From contig VGHE01000012.1 in NCBI GenBank assembly GCA_016868315.1, positions 17,848 through 81,847 of the forward strand: a DNA stretch of 64,000 nucleotides. Reading direction: 5' to 3'. Each line of letters opens with the position of its first letter. The first letter of the stretch is position 1. Below, piece after piece: positions 24,965 to 35,093 of the stretch. Below the pieces are notes generated by a model. That model saw only the letters and a program-made list of their open reading frames with translations, was not told where the DNA came from and ran no database searches. The translations under genes and the position numbers were made by a program. Source of the stretch: Betaproteobacteria bacterium (GTDB taxonomy: Bacteria; Bdellovibrionota_B; Oligoflexia; Silvanigrellales; Silvanigrellaceae).

Positions 24965-27367
24965 TTATGAGTTCCACAGTTTTATCGGAATTCTTTCTTT
25001 GGTTGCGAGCGTTTGCAAAGACTCACGCATATTCCCCTTGCAGAAATTTCTTTCGCAGACGGTCAAGGTGGCACCAGGTGTATTGGGCTGGAAGAGGAGC
25101 TCGGCTGAGTTGCTCTTTTTGGTAAGTTCAACTTTGCCATTGCGCACCATGAAATCCAGTTTAAAGTCTGGAAATAGTTTCCACATGGATGTTTCAATAA
25201 TGAGCTTTTCTCCAAATGAGCTTGGCCGTAGGCCAATCCAGCCTTCCAAGATCATGTGAACGAATGCGGCTTCGCTCCACGCCTGGTGCGGTGCTCCTTT
25301 GGGCCAGCTCCAATGTGAGTGACTCGACAGACCATCGAGGAGTTCCGGCAATGCACCGCCCTGTGAACCTTGAGTGGCATGATGGATGAGAGTTTCATAA
25401 AGTTTTTCTGCCGGTGCACTGTGCCCTGTGAGTAAAAGAATTTCTGTTGCAGCACCGCTGAGCCACGGCCAGATTGTGCCGTTGTGGTATGCCCAGTCAG
25501 GGTGCTCGAGCCGGGTACGGGTGCCGAATTCGTGGTACGGGTGGAAGTGGATTTTGCTTTCATGGATGTAGGGACTTTCGTCCTGAAAAAGATCATTGAT
25601 AGGCATGGGGTGTTGAACAGAGGTTTCTGGGCTGAGTGTGCGCACACCATAGGGAACAATCAGGTCTGATTCCAAGACCGAGTCAACACACTTTTTTAAT
25701 TCTTCTGCAGTCAGCAGTTCGGATAAGCATCCAGCGCGGTGCAACGCAGAGAATCCCAATATGATATTGGGGCGTATGGAAAAGTCAGCGCTGCCGTCTG
25801 GGCGTAGTGTGTCGGCCCAACGTCTGCCATCGTGGTTGAGATAATGCTGACGTATGGTTTTGAGCCCAAGTTGTGAGGCTTGCAAAAGGGTCTGTGCATT
25901 TTGTTGGTGGTTGAGTTTTTCAAGCACCAGGCTCCAGCGCCGTAGTGCCGCCATCCAGAAGGCTTGTATTTCAAAGGCACGGTTCGCCCTTGGGCTGCAG
26001 GGGATGTTCTCACCCTCGGGGCTTTTCTTCTGAGCATCCATCCATGTGTCGGCAGGATTATGTTGAATCAGCTCACCCTTTAAGAAGAGTTCCGAGGCTG
26101 CGAGTAATTTGTCGATGATCTGCGGTTGAACTTTTTCGAGTTGACTCGTCCAGCCGCAGTGGTCGATGAGGTCAGCAGTGGAAAGTAGCAACAGTGGAAG
26201 TGCATCGACACTGTTGTTGGTTGTTGCCTGTGCTGTGGTGTAGTTGGGTATGACCCCGGCACGGCTGGAGAGCCAAAGATCCGTGACAAGATGCGCCCCT
26301 GCTTCTGTGCGCGCTGACCAAAGGAATGCCGCGCGAAAGCTGTGACACATGTCACGGGTCCAAAATTGTGTGAACCAAGGTAGACCTGCTTGAAGTCCAG
26401 TTGTTCCGTCGTTACGCGTCTGAATAAGCTGATTGAGACTTTCAGTGGAGTTGCTGAAAGCATGTGCGAGAGATTCATTTGTGCTGGTCAGGGAGATTGA
26501 GGGCGAGATTCGATTTTGAATTGCGGGCAGGGTTTTGCTCTCGTCTGTGCTTCTGCCCCGAGAGAAGAGCAAGCGTGCTGCAGAGGTTCCACGTGTTTCG
26601 AGTTCGAAGACGTGTGTGGTGACCACCTCACGTGCCGATTGTTCGCCACGTTGCGCATCTTTAGGGGTGGGCAACCATTCGCGTGATGCAGTCGGCAAAG
26701 GTTGCCACTCACCCTGTTCAAGCAATTGCCCCAGGTACACTTGAGCTGAGCAGGAGACCTCAATCCGAGCCGAGCAGTCTTGGGTGCTCACATGGAGTGT
26801 TTGTGGCTGGCGCGGATTGTGAGTCAAACGCGCATCATACGATCCACAGGTGGCGTCGCCGGCATGAGCCAACGTCCAGAGCGGCACAGCTCTGAAGCAA
26901 TATTCGCGGTGATGACAGGAACGCTGCTCTTCGCTGTTTATGCTGAGGGAGACCCGCAGCCCTTCCTTGGGCATGCTCCAGTCCCACCGTTCCTGCAGCT
27001 CACAGCCACAATCGGCTCTCCACTGGCGGGTGATAGAAACGGCGTCGCGGCATGTTGCTTTCCAGTGGCGGCGAGAGAGAGTTTGAGTTTGTCCGTTGTG
27101 CCCAAACTCCCAGCGTACCCCTGCGCAGATGGAGGTCTCACCAAGCGTCAGCCCCTGCCATTTCCGTAACATTTCGCCGTCGGCCGAGAGCATCAGAAAT
27201 CCGACGCCTTCAGCAGCAAGAAAGAGCTCGCATTCGTGTTCGTTTGTTTCAAAGTGCATCTGGTTCAAGGTTGATTCACTCCCCGTGTGCAGGCTCACTG
27301 CCCGCCGCACAAACGGAGTGCCGCTGGGCAAAGTGAAGGTGTTTTTGGCGGTCGCCAAAACAGCCAT
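24965..27367 (-). CDS. amylo-alpha-1,6-glucosidase / glycogen-debranching-type glycosidase
   Basis: 800 residues. An N-terminal beta-sandwich region (about 1-290) precedes an (alpha/alpha)6-type catalytic domain with PWFTQFWTRDMC, NPADTWMDA, IRPNIILGFS and YHNGTIWPWL, the motifs of the C-terminal debranching-enzyme domain. It probably hydrolyses alpha-1,6 branches or related oligosaccharides; no signal peptide is visible, so it acts in the cytoplasm. It is 81 bases upstream of hsp20 on the same strand, and no glycogen synthesis genes are near. Confidence 0.8.
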   Translation of the reverse strand: MAVLATAKNTFTLPSGTPFVRRAVSLHTGSESTLNQMHFETNEHECELFLAAEGVGFLMLSADGEMLRKWQGLTLGETSICAGVRWEFGHNGQTQTLSRRHWKATCRDAVSITRQWRADCGCELQERWDWSMPKEGLRVSLSINSEEQRSCHHREYCFRAVPLWTLAHAGDATCGSYDARLTHNPRQPQTLHVSTQDCSARIEVSCSAQVYLGQLLEQGEWQPLPTASREWLPTPKDAQRGEQSAREVVTTHVFELETRGTSAARLLFSRGRSTDESKTLPAIQNRISPSISLTSTNESLAHAFSNSTESLNQLIQTRNDGTTGLQAGLPWFTQFWTRDMCHSFRAAFLWSARTEAGAHLVTDLWLSSRAGVIPNYTTAQATTNNSVDALPLLLLSTADLIDHCGWTSQLEKVQPQIIDKLLAASELFLKGELIQHNPADTWMDAQKKSPEGENIPCSPRANRAFEIQAFWMAALRRWSLVLEKLNHQQNAQTLLQASQLGLKTIRQHYLNHDGRRWADTLRPDGSADFSIRPNIILGFSALHRAGCLSELLTAEELKKCVDSVLESDLIVPYGVRTLSPETSVQHPMPINDLFQDESPYIHESKIHFHPYHEFGTRTRLEHPDWAYHNGTIWPWLSGAATEILLLTGHSAPAEKLYETLIHHATQGSQGGALPELLDGLSSHSHWSWPKGAPHQAWSEAAFVHMILEGWIGLRPSSFGEKLIIETSMWKLFPDFKLDFMVRNGKVELTKKSNSAELLFQPNTPGATLTVCERNFCKGNMRESLQTLATKERIPIKLWNS

Positions 27368-27449
27368 CTTTGGAACTCAAGTCTACGTTGTTACATTTAG
27401 AATGTCAGAATATCGGGTTCTTGTCTGTTTTGCCCTTTGAGGTGGGATG

Positions 27450-29003
27450 ATGAAATTGACGTTTCGAACCAAGGTTTTGGGTGTCGTCTTGGCATCGTGC
27501 GTTGTGTGTACTTTGTCTGCAATTTTTGTGGCTCGATACCTGGTGCATGAAAATGCCGAGCGTGCGTTGCTAGACAGGTCAAGTGCGATTCTCAATCGAA
27601 TCGAAGAAGCCAAAGCCTACGTCGGTGATCTTGGAATTCTGGGGCAGATGTTTGAGGAGACGCGTCTCAAGTACCCCGATGGCAATGTTCCCAAAGAGCA
27701 TAAAGAGCGCCTGCTGAAGGCAGTTCCTATCATCGTTCTGTTTTCGATGGGGTATTCGGGCGAGAAGACCGATGGCTATAAATTCAGGATTTTTGCTGAC
27801 CAGCCTCGGCGTGAGGAGCACCGTGCCACTGCTGAAGAGATGGAAACGTTGCGCACTTTTGAACAGGATCCTTCCCTCAAAGAAATTATCAGCAGGTCAG
27901 ACGACGGAAAGTTTTACACAGTGACCCGCCCCGTTCGTCTGGATGAGCGTCAGGGCTGCATGGCTTGCCATGGAAGTCCTTCCACCAGCCCTTGGAAAAA
28001 TGGCAAAGATATTCTGGGATACCAGATGGAAGATATGAAGAATGGCGCACTGCGCGGTGCATACACAGTCATGTTGAGCATGAAGCCTGTTGAGGAGATC
28101 ACCGCACGAACAACCCGGCAAATCGCAATGGGTGGAGCATTTTTTACGTCGATCGCACTGCTTGTGAGTTTGCTTTTAATCCGTGCCCCCATGAACAAAC
28201 TGGCGAGCGTCTCCAAGTCATTAGGCTCCTCGGGCGAGGAGATTGCGGGTGCGAGTTCTCAGGTGAATGAAGTGAGTTCAAATGTGGCCTCAGCTGCCAA
28301 CGAGGCAGCTGCATCGCTTGAAGAAACGGTTGCTGCAATTGAAGCACTCTCGCGCATTGTGACTCAGAACTCAGAGAGTGCACGCGAGGGCGCAGATGTT
28401 GCACAAGCGGCTGAATCGACCGCACGCCAAGGCCAAAAAGAGATGCGCGAGCTCATCACATCCATGGGTGAGATTCACAAGGGGTCAAAGAAGGTTGCTG
28501 AGATCACTGGTCTCATCAATGACATCGCGTTCCAAACCAACCTGCTCGCTCTGAATGCTGCAGTGGAAGCTGCAAGAGCCGGAGAGCAGGGCAAAGGATT
28601 TGCGGTTGTGGCTGAGGCTGTTCGAACCCTTGCGCAGCGCTCTTCAGCTGCAGCAACCGATATCTCTAAGCTGATTTCTGAAAGCACAGAGAGTGCCGAA
28701 CAAGGCGCACGACTTGCCGACAGTGCAGGGCGCGTCTTCGATCAGATCATTGATTCCATCAGCAAGGTTAACCAAGTGACGAGCTCGATCTCGGCAGCCA
28801 GTGAGGAGCAGGTTCAGGGTATTTCTGAAATTAGCAGTGCTCTCAATCAGCTCGATCAAACCACTCAGAACAACGCCATGTCTGCTGATTCCTCTGCTCA
28901 GGCCTCCGAGCGCTTGCAGATGCAGGCTCAGCAGCTCAAAGAGCTTGTGACAGAACTTGTGCAAGTGATTCAGGGTGGCTCAGGCGGCAAGGGTCAGGCC
29001 TGA
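27450..29003 (+). CDS. methyl-accepting chemotaxis protein with c-type haem sensor
   Basis: About 517 residues from ATG 27450 (GAGG 7 bases upstream). TM1 (about 7-28), a periplasmic domain with CMACHG (Cys170, Cys173, His174), TM2 (about 225-244), then directly the cytoplasmic signalling helices without a recognisable HAMP domain. The hairpin tip [20 protein letters not shown] is canonical. The CxxCH motif and surroundings fit the DUF3365 (Tll0287-like) haem domain. It likely senses redox state or oxygen and steers the flagella encoded upstream; maturation would need the Ccm proteins here. Confidence 0.9.
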   Translation: MKLTFRTKVLGVVLASCVVCTLSAIFVARYLVHENAERALLDRSSAILNRIEEAKAYVGDLGILGQMFEETRLKYPDGNVPKEHKERLLKAVPIIVLFSMGYSGEKTDGYKFRIFADQPRREEHRATAEEMETLRTFEQDPSLKEIISRSDDGKFYTVTRPVRLDERQGCMACHGSPSTSPWKNGKDILGYQMEDMKNGALRGAYTVMLSMKPVEEITARTTRQIAMGGAFFTSIALLVSLLLIRAPMNKLASVSKSLGSSGEEIAGASSQVNEVSSNVASAANEAAASLEETVAAIEALSRIVTQNSESAREGADVAQAAESTARQGQKEMRELITSMGEIHKGSKKVAEITGLINDIAFQTNLLALNAAVEAARAGEQGKGFAVVAEAVRTLAQRSSAAATDISKLISESTESAEQGARLADSAGRVFDQIIDSISKVNQVTSSISAASEEQVQGISEISSALNQLDQTTQNNAMSADSSAQASERLQMQAQQLKELVTELVQVIQGGSGGKGQA

Positions 29004-29012
29004 GTCCGCGGC

Positions 29013-31553
29013 TCAGTCCATCCTTCGCAGAGATGTGCTGTCATCGTGTGTGTCTGCGCGGGAGGAGGTCTCGCTCCCTTCGATAGTCGCTCCGCTGGAC
29101 AGCGGAGAGCCCAGGTCAAGACCGAGTGCATCGCGGCTGCCGGGAGCTCCAGGTTCGGTTCCTGCCACAGCAGGCATCGCGATTCCTCCGGTTCCGATCA
29201 CTCTTTCGCCACCTGCTCCGACGCGCACGGTCACGATCTTCTCGGGGACAACCCACTCATTTGAGGGATACAGTTTCACTGCACCCTCCATCACGAGCTT
29301 CCACAGTGGCGCTGCCATTTTGCCGCCCGTTCCCTCAGTGCCCAAACTTTTGCGTGCATCGTCGAAGCCCACCCAAACTGCACCGACCAGTCGAGGGGTG
29401 ACTCCAATAAACCATGCATCGGTATAACCGTTAGTGGTGCCTGTTTTGCCTGCAGCAAAAGGAATACCCTGCGCGCGTGTGCCCGTGCCGAAGCGGAGCA
29501 CATCCTGCATGACGCGCGTGGCCACGTATGCTGCTGCGGGTGAGAGAACCTGGCGTGGGTCATCAGCAGTGTTTGTGGTGTCTGTTTCGGAGGTGTTTTT
29601 GTCCCCGTTCAAACCAGGCAAGGGTGCTGCCTTCAGACGCGGATCTGTTGCAGAGACCAATAGCTCACCATCGCGCTTGTGAATCGCCTTGATGTAGTGT
29701 GCCTCGGAAATACGCCCGGCATTCGCGAATGGCGAATAGGATTGAGCCATCTGAAGCAGTGTTGCGGAGCCAGCACCGAGCGAGTGCGCCAGATTCACTT
29801 CGTTCCAAGGCAGACCCAGGCGCTTGAAATGTTGCGTCAACAGCGGCGTTCCTAAGGCCTTGAAGAGCTGGATGCTGCTGATGTTGTAAGAATGCACGAG
29901 GGACGTGCGCAGGTTGGTGCGTCCGGTGAATTCCTTGTCGTAGTTTTCAGGTTTCCAGTCGCCCATAACAATGGGAGGGCTATCAATGCGTGATGCAGGA
30001 GAAAAACCATTGTCCATCGCCAGGCTGTAATAGAGTGGTTTGACACTGCTGCCAACCTGCCGCAGGGCTTGCGTTGCCCGATTGAATTGACTGGCCTGAA
30101 AACTGCTTCCCCCAACCATCGTCACAATCTCACCCGATTGCGCATCCATGACGATTGCAGCGGCCTCAATGCCCTCGGTGTCGGTCAGTTGATAGAAGTT
30201 CAGGTTCACCTCTTCTGGCTTAAGGCCATAGAGTTTAAGAACCTCAACGTGCTCTTGAAAAATACGCGGAGCCTTAGCGATGCGCTTTGGAGGACGAGTG
30301 TCGACCCGTTTGACGTGAACTTCATCGCCAATGGCAAGAATATCGGCGAAGTCTTGGATGGAGCTTGCCTTCTTTGTTGCTGCGGCACGCAGTGCCCAAC
30401 GGTGATCTTCCGCCAGAAGAATCCCTGGGCCAGTTTGGGTTGCAATCAGAGCAATGTCGTAGGCGGGGTTGAGATCGATAACAATACCGCGAATATCTTC
30501 ATCTTCATCGTTGCTCCAGCCACTGCGAGCAAGTCTTTCTAGCGCTGTACTGTAGTTGCTACCGTGCCGCGTAATTGGTTTGTGGAAAGCTTTTTTTGAT
30601 TCGAATTGCTCAAGGAATGTCGAGAGTACTTTTTGAGCGTGCTTCTGAAGCGTGAGATTCAGAGAGGTCTGAACTTTGTAGCCTGAGGTAAGAAGATTTC
30701 CGAGCTGTAGCGCATTCTCTAATTGCTTCTTTACTTCCATGAGAAAGTAAGGAGCCGAGCGCGTGTTTGGTGTTTCAGCGAGATGCACCGTGAGTGTCTC
30801 AGAGAAGGCGGTATCGGCTTCCTCGCGCGTCGCCCACCCGTTTTGCACCATCCGATCCAGAACAAACTTCTGTCGTGCTTTGGCTTTTTCAAAGTTGTCG
30901 GTTGGGGCGTAGGCCGATGGGGCAGGAGCCAAACCTGCAATCATAGCGGCTTCGGAGAGGCGGAGTTTTTTTGCGGATTTACGGAAGTAGTTTCGCGCTG
31001 CGGCTTCTACTCCATAGGAATTGTTTCCCAGGAAAATTGTGTTGAGATACATTTCGAGAATTTCATCTTTGCTGAAAGACTTCTCGATTTTGAGAGCCAA
31101 TAGGATGTCTTTGACCTTCCGTTCAACGGTTCTTTCCCGCGTCAGGAGAACGTTTTTCACAAGCTGCTGTGTGATGGTACTGCCGCCCTGCTTAGTGCCT
31201 TGCTTCAAGAAATGAGACAGCGCAGCGCGAGCGAGGCCTTGTGGGTCGATTCCGGAGTGTGAGTAAAAACGCGCATCTTCCGAGGCGAGAAAGCTCTTCA
31301 CGAGAATTGGAGAGACGTTCGCAAGCTCAACGGGATAGCGCTTTTCTTCAAATAGCTCCCCGATCTTTGTGCCTTCGTTACTGTAGATAATAGTGGGCAG
31401 AGCAGGTTCATAGTTTTTCAATTTTTCGACAGGAGGAAGTGTCTTTTCAATTTTCTTGACGTAATTCCAGGCTAGGAATCCACCGATGCTTGTGGCGGCG
31501 AAAGTCACAAACCCGCCTCCAAGAATAAGTATCAGCAGCATTTTCTTGAGCAT
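29013..31553 (-). CDS. penicillin-binding protein 1A, bifunctional
   Basis: 846 residues. A single N-terminal membrane anchor (about 5-28), a GT51 transglycosylase domain with GGSTITQQLVKN and EMYLNTIFLGN (about 50-240), and a transpeptidase domain with SSVK (about 500), HSYN, and AGKTGTT (about 698). It polymerises and cross-links peptidoglycan. The C-terminus is a Gly/Ser/Thr tail. It converges with the chemoreceptor gene, 9 bases apart. Confidence 0.93.
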   Translation of the reverse strand: MLKKMLLILILGGGFVTFAATSIGGFLAWNYVKKIEKTLPPVEKLKNYEPALPTIIYSNEGTKIGELFEEKRYPVELANVSPILVKSFLASEDARFYSHSGIDPQGLARAALSHFLKQGTKQGGSTITQQLVKNVLLTRERTVERKVKDILLALKIEKSFSKDEILEMYLNTIFLGNNSYGVEAAARNYFRKSAKKLRLSEAAMIAGLAPAPSAYAPTDNFEKAKARQKFVLDRMVQNGWATREEADTAFSETLTVHLAETPNTRSAPYFLMEVKKQLENALQLGNLLTSGYKVQTSLNLTLQKHAQKVLSTFLEQFESKKAFHKPITRHGSNYSTALERLARSGWSNDEDEDIRGIVIDLNPAYDIALIATQTGPGILLAEDHRWALRAAATKKASSIQDFADILAIGDEVHVKRVDTRPPKRIAKAPRIFQEHVEVLKLYGLKPEEVNLNFYQLTDTEGIEAAAIVMDAQSGEIVTMVGGSSFQASQFNRATQALRQVGSSVKPLYYSLAMDNGFSPASRIDSPPIVMGDWKPENYDKEFTGRTNLRTSLVHSYNISSIQLFKALGTPLLTQHFKRLGLPWNEVNLAHSLGAGSATLLQMAQSYSPFANAGRISEAHYIKAIHKRDGELLVSATDPRLKAAPLPGLNGDKNTSETDTTNTADDPRQVLSPAAAYVATRVMQDVLRFGTGTRAQGIPFAAGKTGTTNGYTDAWFIGVTPRLVGAVWVGFDDARKSLGTEGTGGKMAAPLWKLVMEGAVKLYPSNEWVVPEKIVTVRVGAGGERVIGTGGIAMPAVAGTEPGAPGSRDALGLDLGSPLSSGATIEGSETSSRADTHDDSTSLRRMD

Positions 31554-31590
31554 TGACTCAATCTCCGGTGCTTTTCACATGCAAAACACG

Positions 31591-32811
31591 TCAGTTTTTG
31601 TTCTCTGTTTCCGCGAGGAGCTTCTTGTACTTCTCGAAGGAAAATGGTTTGCCTTCGGAGGTGGCCGCCAACTTTAAAACCTCCTTCAAACTCTGCTGAG
31701 CCTTTTCATAGCCCGGCGAGAGTGAAAGGGAGGTCGCAAAGGAGTCTGCGGCCTCGAGCAATGCTCCCCGTTTCTTCTGTGCCAAGCCTATATTGTAGTG
31801 AATGAAGTGGTGTTTGTCGCGCGACGGCAAAACTTTCAGTGCATTTTGGTAAATAAACAAGGCATCGTTGAAGCGGCGCTGATTAACCAGCGCGATGGCC
31901 ATCTGATTGAAATACGAAGCCAGCTCATCACAATGCCCGGCACGTACAAAATGCTCTGAAGCTTTTTCCAGCTCACCGCGTGCGAACGCAATTTTTCCAA
32001 GGCCAAGCTCAGCCTGTGGATTGCGGTCGTCACGCTGCTGACAGGCGCTAAAATAGGATTCTGCCCGGACATGGTCGGAGTGCTCGAGTGCGAGTCGAGC
32101 CAACCCTAAAAGACTGATTGTTTCAAGAAACGGAAAATGGGTGTGCTGCTCGAGGAACCTCTGTGCGTCGGGATATTTCCCCTGGCGCGCCAGCACACGG
32201 GACAAGAGATATCGCATCGGCAGCAATTCTGGCTGCTCCGACACCCCCCGTCGAAGCAGCTGTTCTGCCCTAGTGGTGTTGTCTTCTTGAAGCCAGAGGA
32301 GAGCCTCAAATGCACGCGCGTGAGCACTGCCACGTTGGTTGTCTCCAATTTTTTGCGTGAGTTTCATGAGGGTAGGGAAATCACGTGTGTCGAAGAGACG
32401 TTGCAGTGTCAGCGGATGAGGTGAGAGGTCGCTCGAAGAGTCATGTTTAGTGTCCTGCAAAGTGCGGATGCTTTCGGTGAGAGCGGTCCAGTCTGAGAAT
32501 GTTTCGAGCCCGAGTGCTTTAGCTCTGTGAGCATGCTCGGTAAACTTCTGAGATTTACACATCAAGAACAAGGGGCGCAAAGCATGCTGTGGGAGGCTTC
32601 TGAGGTATGACGCCATGCTGAAGGCGCGTTCAGAGAAATCAATTTGAGCCAAGAACAGCACGTCACATTTAAGGCCGGAGTCAAGCGATTCATCGTAGGC
32701 AACTGTGAGGTTCAGCCGCCTGAAAAGGCCTGAGCTTTCTAGGTTTGCGAGAGGGCGAGAGAACTCCTCTGCGTCCAGCGATGAGTCCGGGCTGATGCAG
32801 CCAATGTTCAT
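31591..32811 (-). CDS. TPR protein with N-terminal pseudo-receiver-like domain
   Basis: About 406 residues from ATG at 32811; a TTG at 32874 is an alternative that would overlap the upstream gene. The first 125 residues have alternating strands and helices (MNIGCISPDSS, CDVLFLAQIDFS, LRPLFLMCKS) like a receiver fold but without clear phospho-acceptor geometry. The rest is TPR repeats, for example YPDAQRFLEQHTHF and NDALFIYQNALKVLP. No signal peptide, so cytoplasmic. It is the last gene of the serC operon; function unknown. Confidence 0.6.
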   Translation of the reverse strand: MNIGCISPDSSLDAEEFSRPLANLESSGLFRRLNLTVAYDESLDSGLKCDVLFLAQIDFSERAFSMASYLRSLPQHALRPLFLMCKSQKFTEHAHRAKALGLETFSDWTALTESIRTLQDTKHDSSSDLSPHPLTLQRLFDTRDFPTLMKLTQKIGDNQRGSAHARAFEALLWLQEDNTTRAEQLLRRGVSEQPELLPMRYLLSRVLARQGKYPDAQRFLEQHTHFPFLETISLLGLARLALEHSDHVRAESYFSACQQRDDRNPQAELGLGKIAFARGELEKASEHFVRAGHCDELASYFNQMAIALVNQRRFNDALFIYQNALKVLPSRDKHHFIHYNIGLAQKKRGALLEAADSFATSLSLSPGYEKAQQSLKEVLKLAATSEGKPFSFEKYKKLLAETENKN

Positions 32812-32851
32812 CGGCGGAGCTGAATTCAAGTTCTTCCTCGCAGCGGCAAAG

Positions 32852-33973
32852 TCAGAGTGAGGAGGATATTCCAAGAGAGAAACCTGAGTCGTTCTCGCGC
32901 CAGAGCGATGCAGCCTGGAATGAAACGAATCGTCCGCTCAACCCAACACCAAATCCGCCCTGCCATTGATTTTGCTCCTTCTGGCTCGCGATGTGATTGA
33001 GTCGAACATGGGTGTAGGTGGACACATGACCCAATGTTCCCCGCAACCACAGACTTTCGAGACCAGCACTTAAGGACATGCTGGGGTCAATGGTATCGAA
33101 ACGAAACTCTGCAGTCTGCGAGCCGTTGTCGGTCAGGCTCCAGCCATCTTTGCTCACGGATGAGGAAGCGAGAGCAGAGTAGGCAACAGGCTTGCCAGCT
33201 TCCCAAGTGACAACCGACAAGGCACCGTGAAAAACATTTTCAAACGGTCCGAAAGTGACGCCTGGAGGAGGCGAAAAGGCAGCGAGCCGCGCAAGCGAGA
33301 GCGTAAATTCTTGCGGATCTGTCCAGCTCGGATCGGGAGCCATGAAGGCGCTCTGTGAACGATTTGACTTGGAGGAATTCATGGCGACTTGTGTTGGCGC
33401 AAGATAGGAAAGTCCGATGCCAGTGGCTTCGTCCTTTTGCCATACGGCATCAACGCCCCAGCGGTTGGGCTGAGCATTCATTGTGCCGGGGCGGGTGCTG
33501 GGGTTGTTAAAGTTTTCCTGGCTCAACTCGACCGATCGGAAAACATAGCGCACACCGAGCGCAAATGGTTCAGCGGGTCGAGCTGAGAGAGCGACCGGAA
33601 TTTCGGTGAGTTCCGCGGAAATACGGCGAACCGTTTTGTTGGTTGCAGTTCTCTCGGTGGTTCGGCTTGAGAAACGATATCCGGCAGCGGCTGCAAAGTC
33701 GTAAAAGGGGTGCCAGCTGATATCGTAGGTGTTGATGCGCGTTGGACTTAATTTCAGACCTTCGGAACTGCTGCTTTTCTGTTGCGGGATAAGCGCCATC
33801 GAGGCGTGGGCGCTGGCTTTTACGTCGTGGTGCGCATTGGAAGAATTTAGGCAAAACGTACCGCACGCACCTTCCGTCTGAACGAGCTGCTCGTTGCCCA
33901 GCCCGAGAGCTGTGGGCGAGGCTTCGTGGGTCAGTGGGGTCAACGCAAGCAACAAAGCGGTGGCACTGGCCAT
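32852..33973 (-). CDS. outer-membrane beta-barrel protein, FadL-like in pattern
   Basis: 373 residues, starting 6 bases after AAGAGGT. A short hydrophobic N-terminus is followed by many amphipathic strands (SWHPFYDFAAAAGYRF, FALGVRYVFRSVEL, TGIGLSYLAPTQVAMN) and a final strand ending in SLGISSSL. The GLSYLAPTQ stretch recalls FadL-family transporters, but the N-terminal hatch motif is not evident. The signal sequence lacks a basic n-region. It is 5 bases downstream of the zinc-ribbon gene. Confidence 0.55.
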   Translation of the reverse strand: MASATALLLALTPLTHEASPTALGLGNEQLVQTEGACGTFCLNSSNAHHDVKASAHASMALIPQQKSSSSEGLKLSPTRINTYDISWHPFYDFAAAAGYRFSSRTTERTATNKTVRRISAELTEIPVALSARPAEPFALGVRYVFRSVELSQENFNNPSTRPGTMNAQPNRWGVDAVWQKDEATGIGLSYLAPTQVAMNSSKSNRSQSAFMAPDPSWTDPQEFTLSLARLAAFSPPPGVTFGPFENVFHGALSVVTWEAGKPVAYSALASSSVSKDGWSLTDNGSQTAEFRFDTIDPSMSLSAGLESLWLRGTLGHVSTYTHVRLNHIASQKEQNQWQGGFGVGLSGRFVSFQAASLWRENDSGFSLGISSSL

Positions 33974-33978
33974 GTCTG

Positions 33979-34770
33979 CTACCTCTTGAGGGGAACTGGT
34001 CCTGACAGTTTGGTTGCAGCAACCGGGCCAGTTGGTTTTTTAGCCAGGTCGAGCAATTTAAGCACACTTGATTTGAGACTCTCGAGCTCAATCGAGATGA
34101 GAGTTTTCGGGCTGAATTTGTATTTCGAGAAAGCCAATTCTTCTTCGATTTGTGTCAATGGAATTTTCTTCAAGACTTTGTGGAATTGAAGATCCTTCAT
34201 GTGCTCCTGACCCAAAAACAGAGCACCTGCCCCTTCCTCGAAGCGATGCTGAAGGCTGATGATGTTGTAGTAGTTTCTATCTATTCTGCACTTTTGACAG
34301 AACTTCCAGTCGCGGCTGTTAAGGTTCTCAGTGCGGTTTTTTTCTGAACAGGTGGGGCAGTATTCAATAACTTTAAAACGCTTGCTCACACCCAGACGCA
34401 GGTTCACCATGCGCCGCAGAGCGGGATCGTTGGCAATACAAAGAAAGAGCTGATTTTTGAGGTCAAAAATCTTCTTTCGGTCGGAGCCATCCTGCGTGCG
34501 ACGCGCATGAGCAGTCAGGCTCAAGCCACAGAAAATCTTGTAGATCAGAAGACGTTCGTCTTTTGGTTTTTGAGCCAAAAACAGAGCGAGCTGATCGAAT
34601 TTCCGAAAAGAGAGGGTTTGCTGCGACTTCTTCGTGAATTTGAGCAGGTCTCCAAAAAGGTCGATGCGGATGCTGGCGGGCATCGGCTTCAGTGTTCCGC
34701 CTCTCTTTTTTTTCACATTCTGGGCTGTGGATGCCGGTTGCGGTTTGGCTTTGGGCTCACTCTGGGTCAT
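33979..34770 (-). CDS. zinc-ribbon protein, unknown
   Basis: 263 residues. CPTC (Cys138, Cys141) and CQKC (Cys158, Cys161), 17 residues apart, form a four-cysteine zinc-ribbon. The N-terminus is basic and Pro/Lys-rich, the C-terminus helical and charged. It overlaps the upstream small gene by four bases (ATGA). A nucleic-acid or protein-binding role is possible; no family is recognised. Confidence 0.6.
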   Translation of the reverse strand: MTQSEPKAKPQPASTAQNVKKKRGGTLKPMPASIRIDLFGDLLKFTKKSQQTLSFRKFDQLALFLAQKPKDERLLIYKIFCGLSLTAHARRTQDGSDRKKIFDLKNQLFLCIANDPALRRMVNLRLGVSKRFKVIEYCPTCSEKNRTENLNSRDWKFCQKCRIDRNYYNIISLQHRFEEGAGALFLGQEHMKDLQFHKVLKKIPLTQIEEELAFSKYKFSPKTLISIELESLKSSVLKLLDLAKKPTGPVAATKLSGPVPLKR

Positions 34771-35090
34771 TGCGAAACCTTCTTTCCAAGTTGGATAAGA
34801 TCCATAATGGCTCGCTCGAAAGCTTCCCTGTTATTGTTCAAAAAAGCAGACGCCATTCTGACCATGATCCTAGTGAGCTTCACCCGTGCTGCAAAGCCTC
34901 GGGATGCGATCTGTTTGACGTTGTCTTCAAGATTTCTGAGAGCCGCGTGGGTTGGACCCAAAAGATGCGAATCCACGACCCGCTTTTGCAGTTCATAGGC
35001 CAAGGACTCACCAATGAGGCTCTTCCACTCATGAAAGGCAAGCCTAGCCTCTGAGCGCAGCGTCGAAATGTTCAAAATTGACCTGGACAC
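34767..35090 (-). CDS. small helical protein, unknown
   Basis: 107 residues with a GTG start at 35090, three bases after the serC stop; its SD is weak, so it may depend on translational coupling to serC. The sequence is helical throughout with many Arg/Lys and no signal peptide. It overlaps the zinc-ribbon gene, making the set serC-small-ribbon-barrel-TPR a single tight operon. Confidence 0.55.
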   Translation of the reverse strand: MSRSILNISTLRSEARLAFHEWKSLIGESLAYELQKRVVDSHLLGPTHAALRNLEDNVKQIASRGFAARVKLTRIMVRMASAFLNNNREAFERAIMDLIQLGKKVSQ

Positions 35091-35093
35091 TCG

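Noticed and set aside
29004-29050. CTGAG/CTCAG inverted repeat between the chemoreceptor and PBP1A genes
   Set aside because: Only five pairs and no T-run; not convincing as a terminator.
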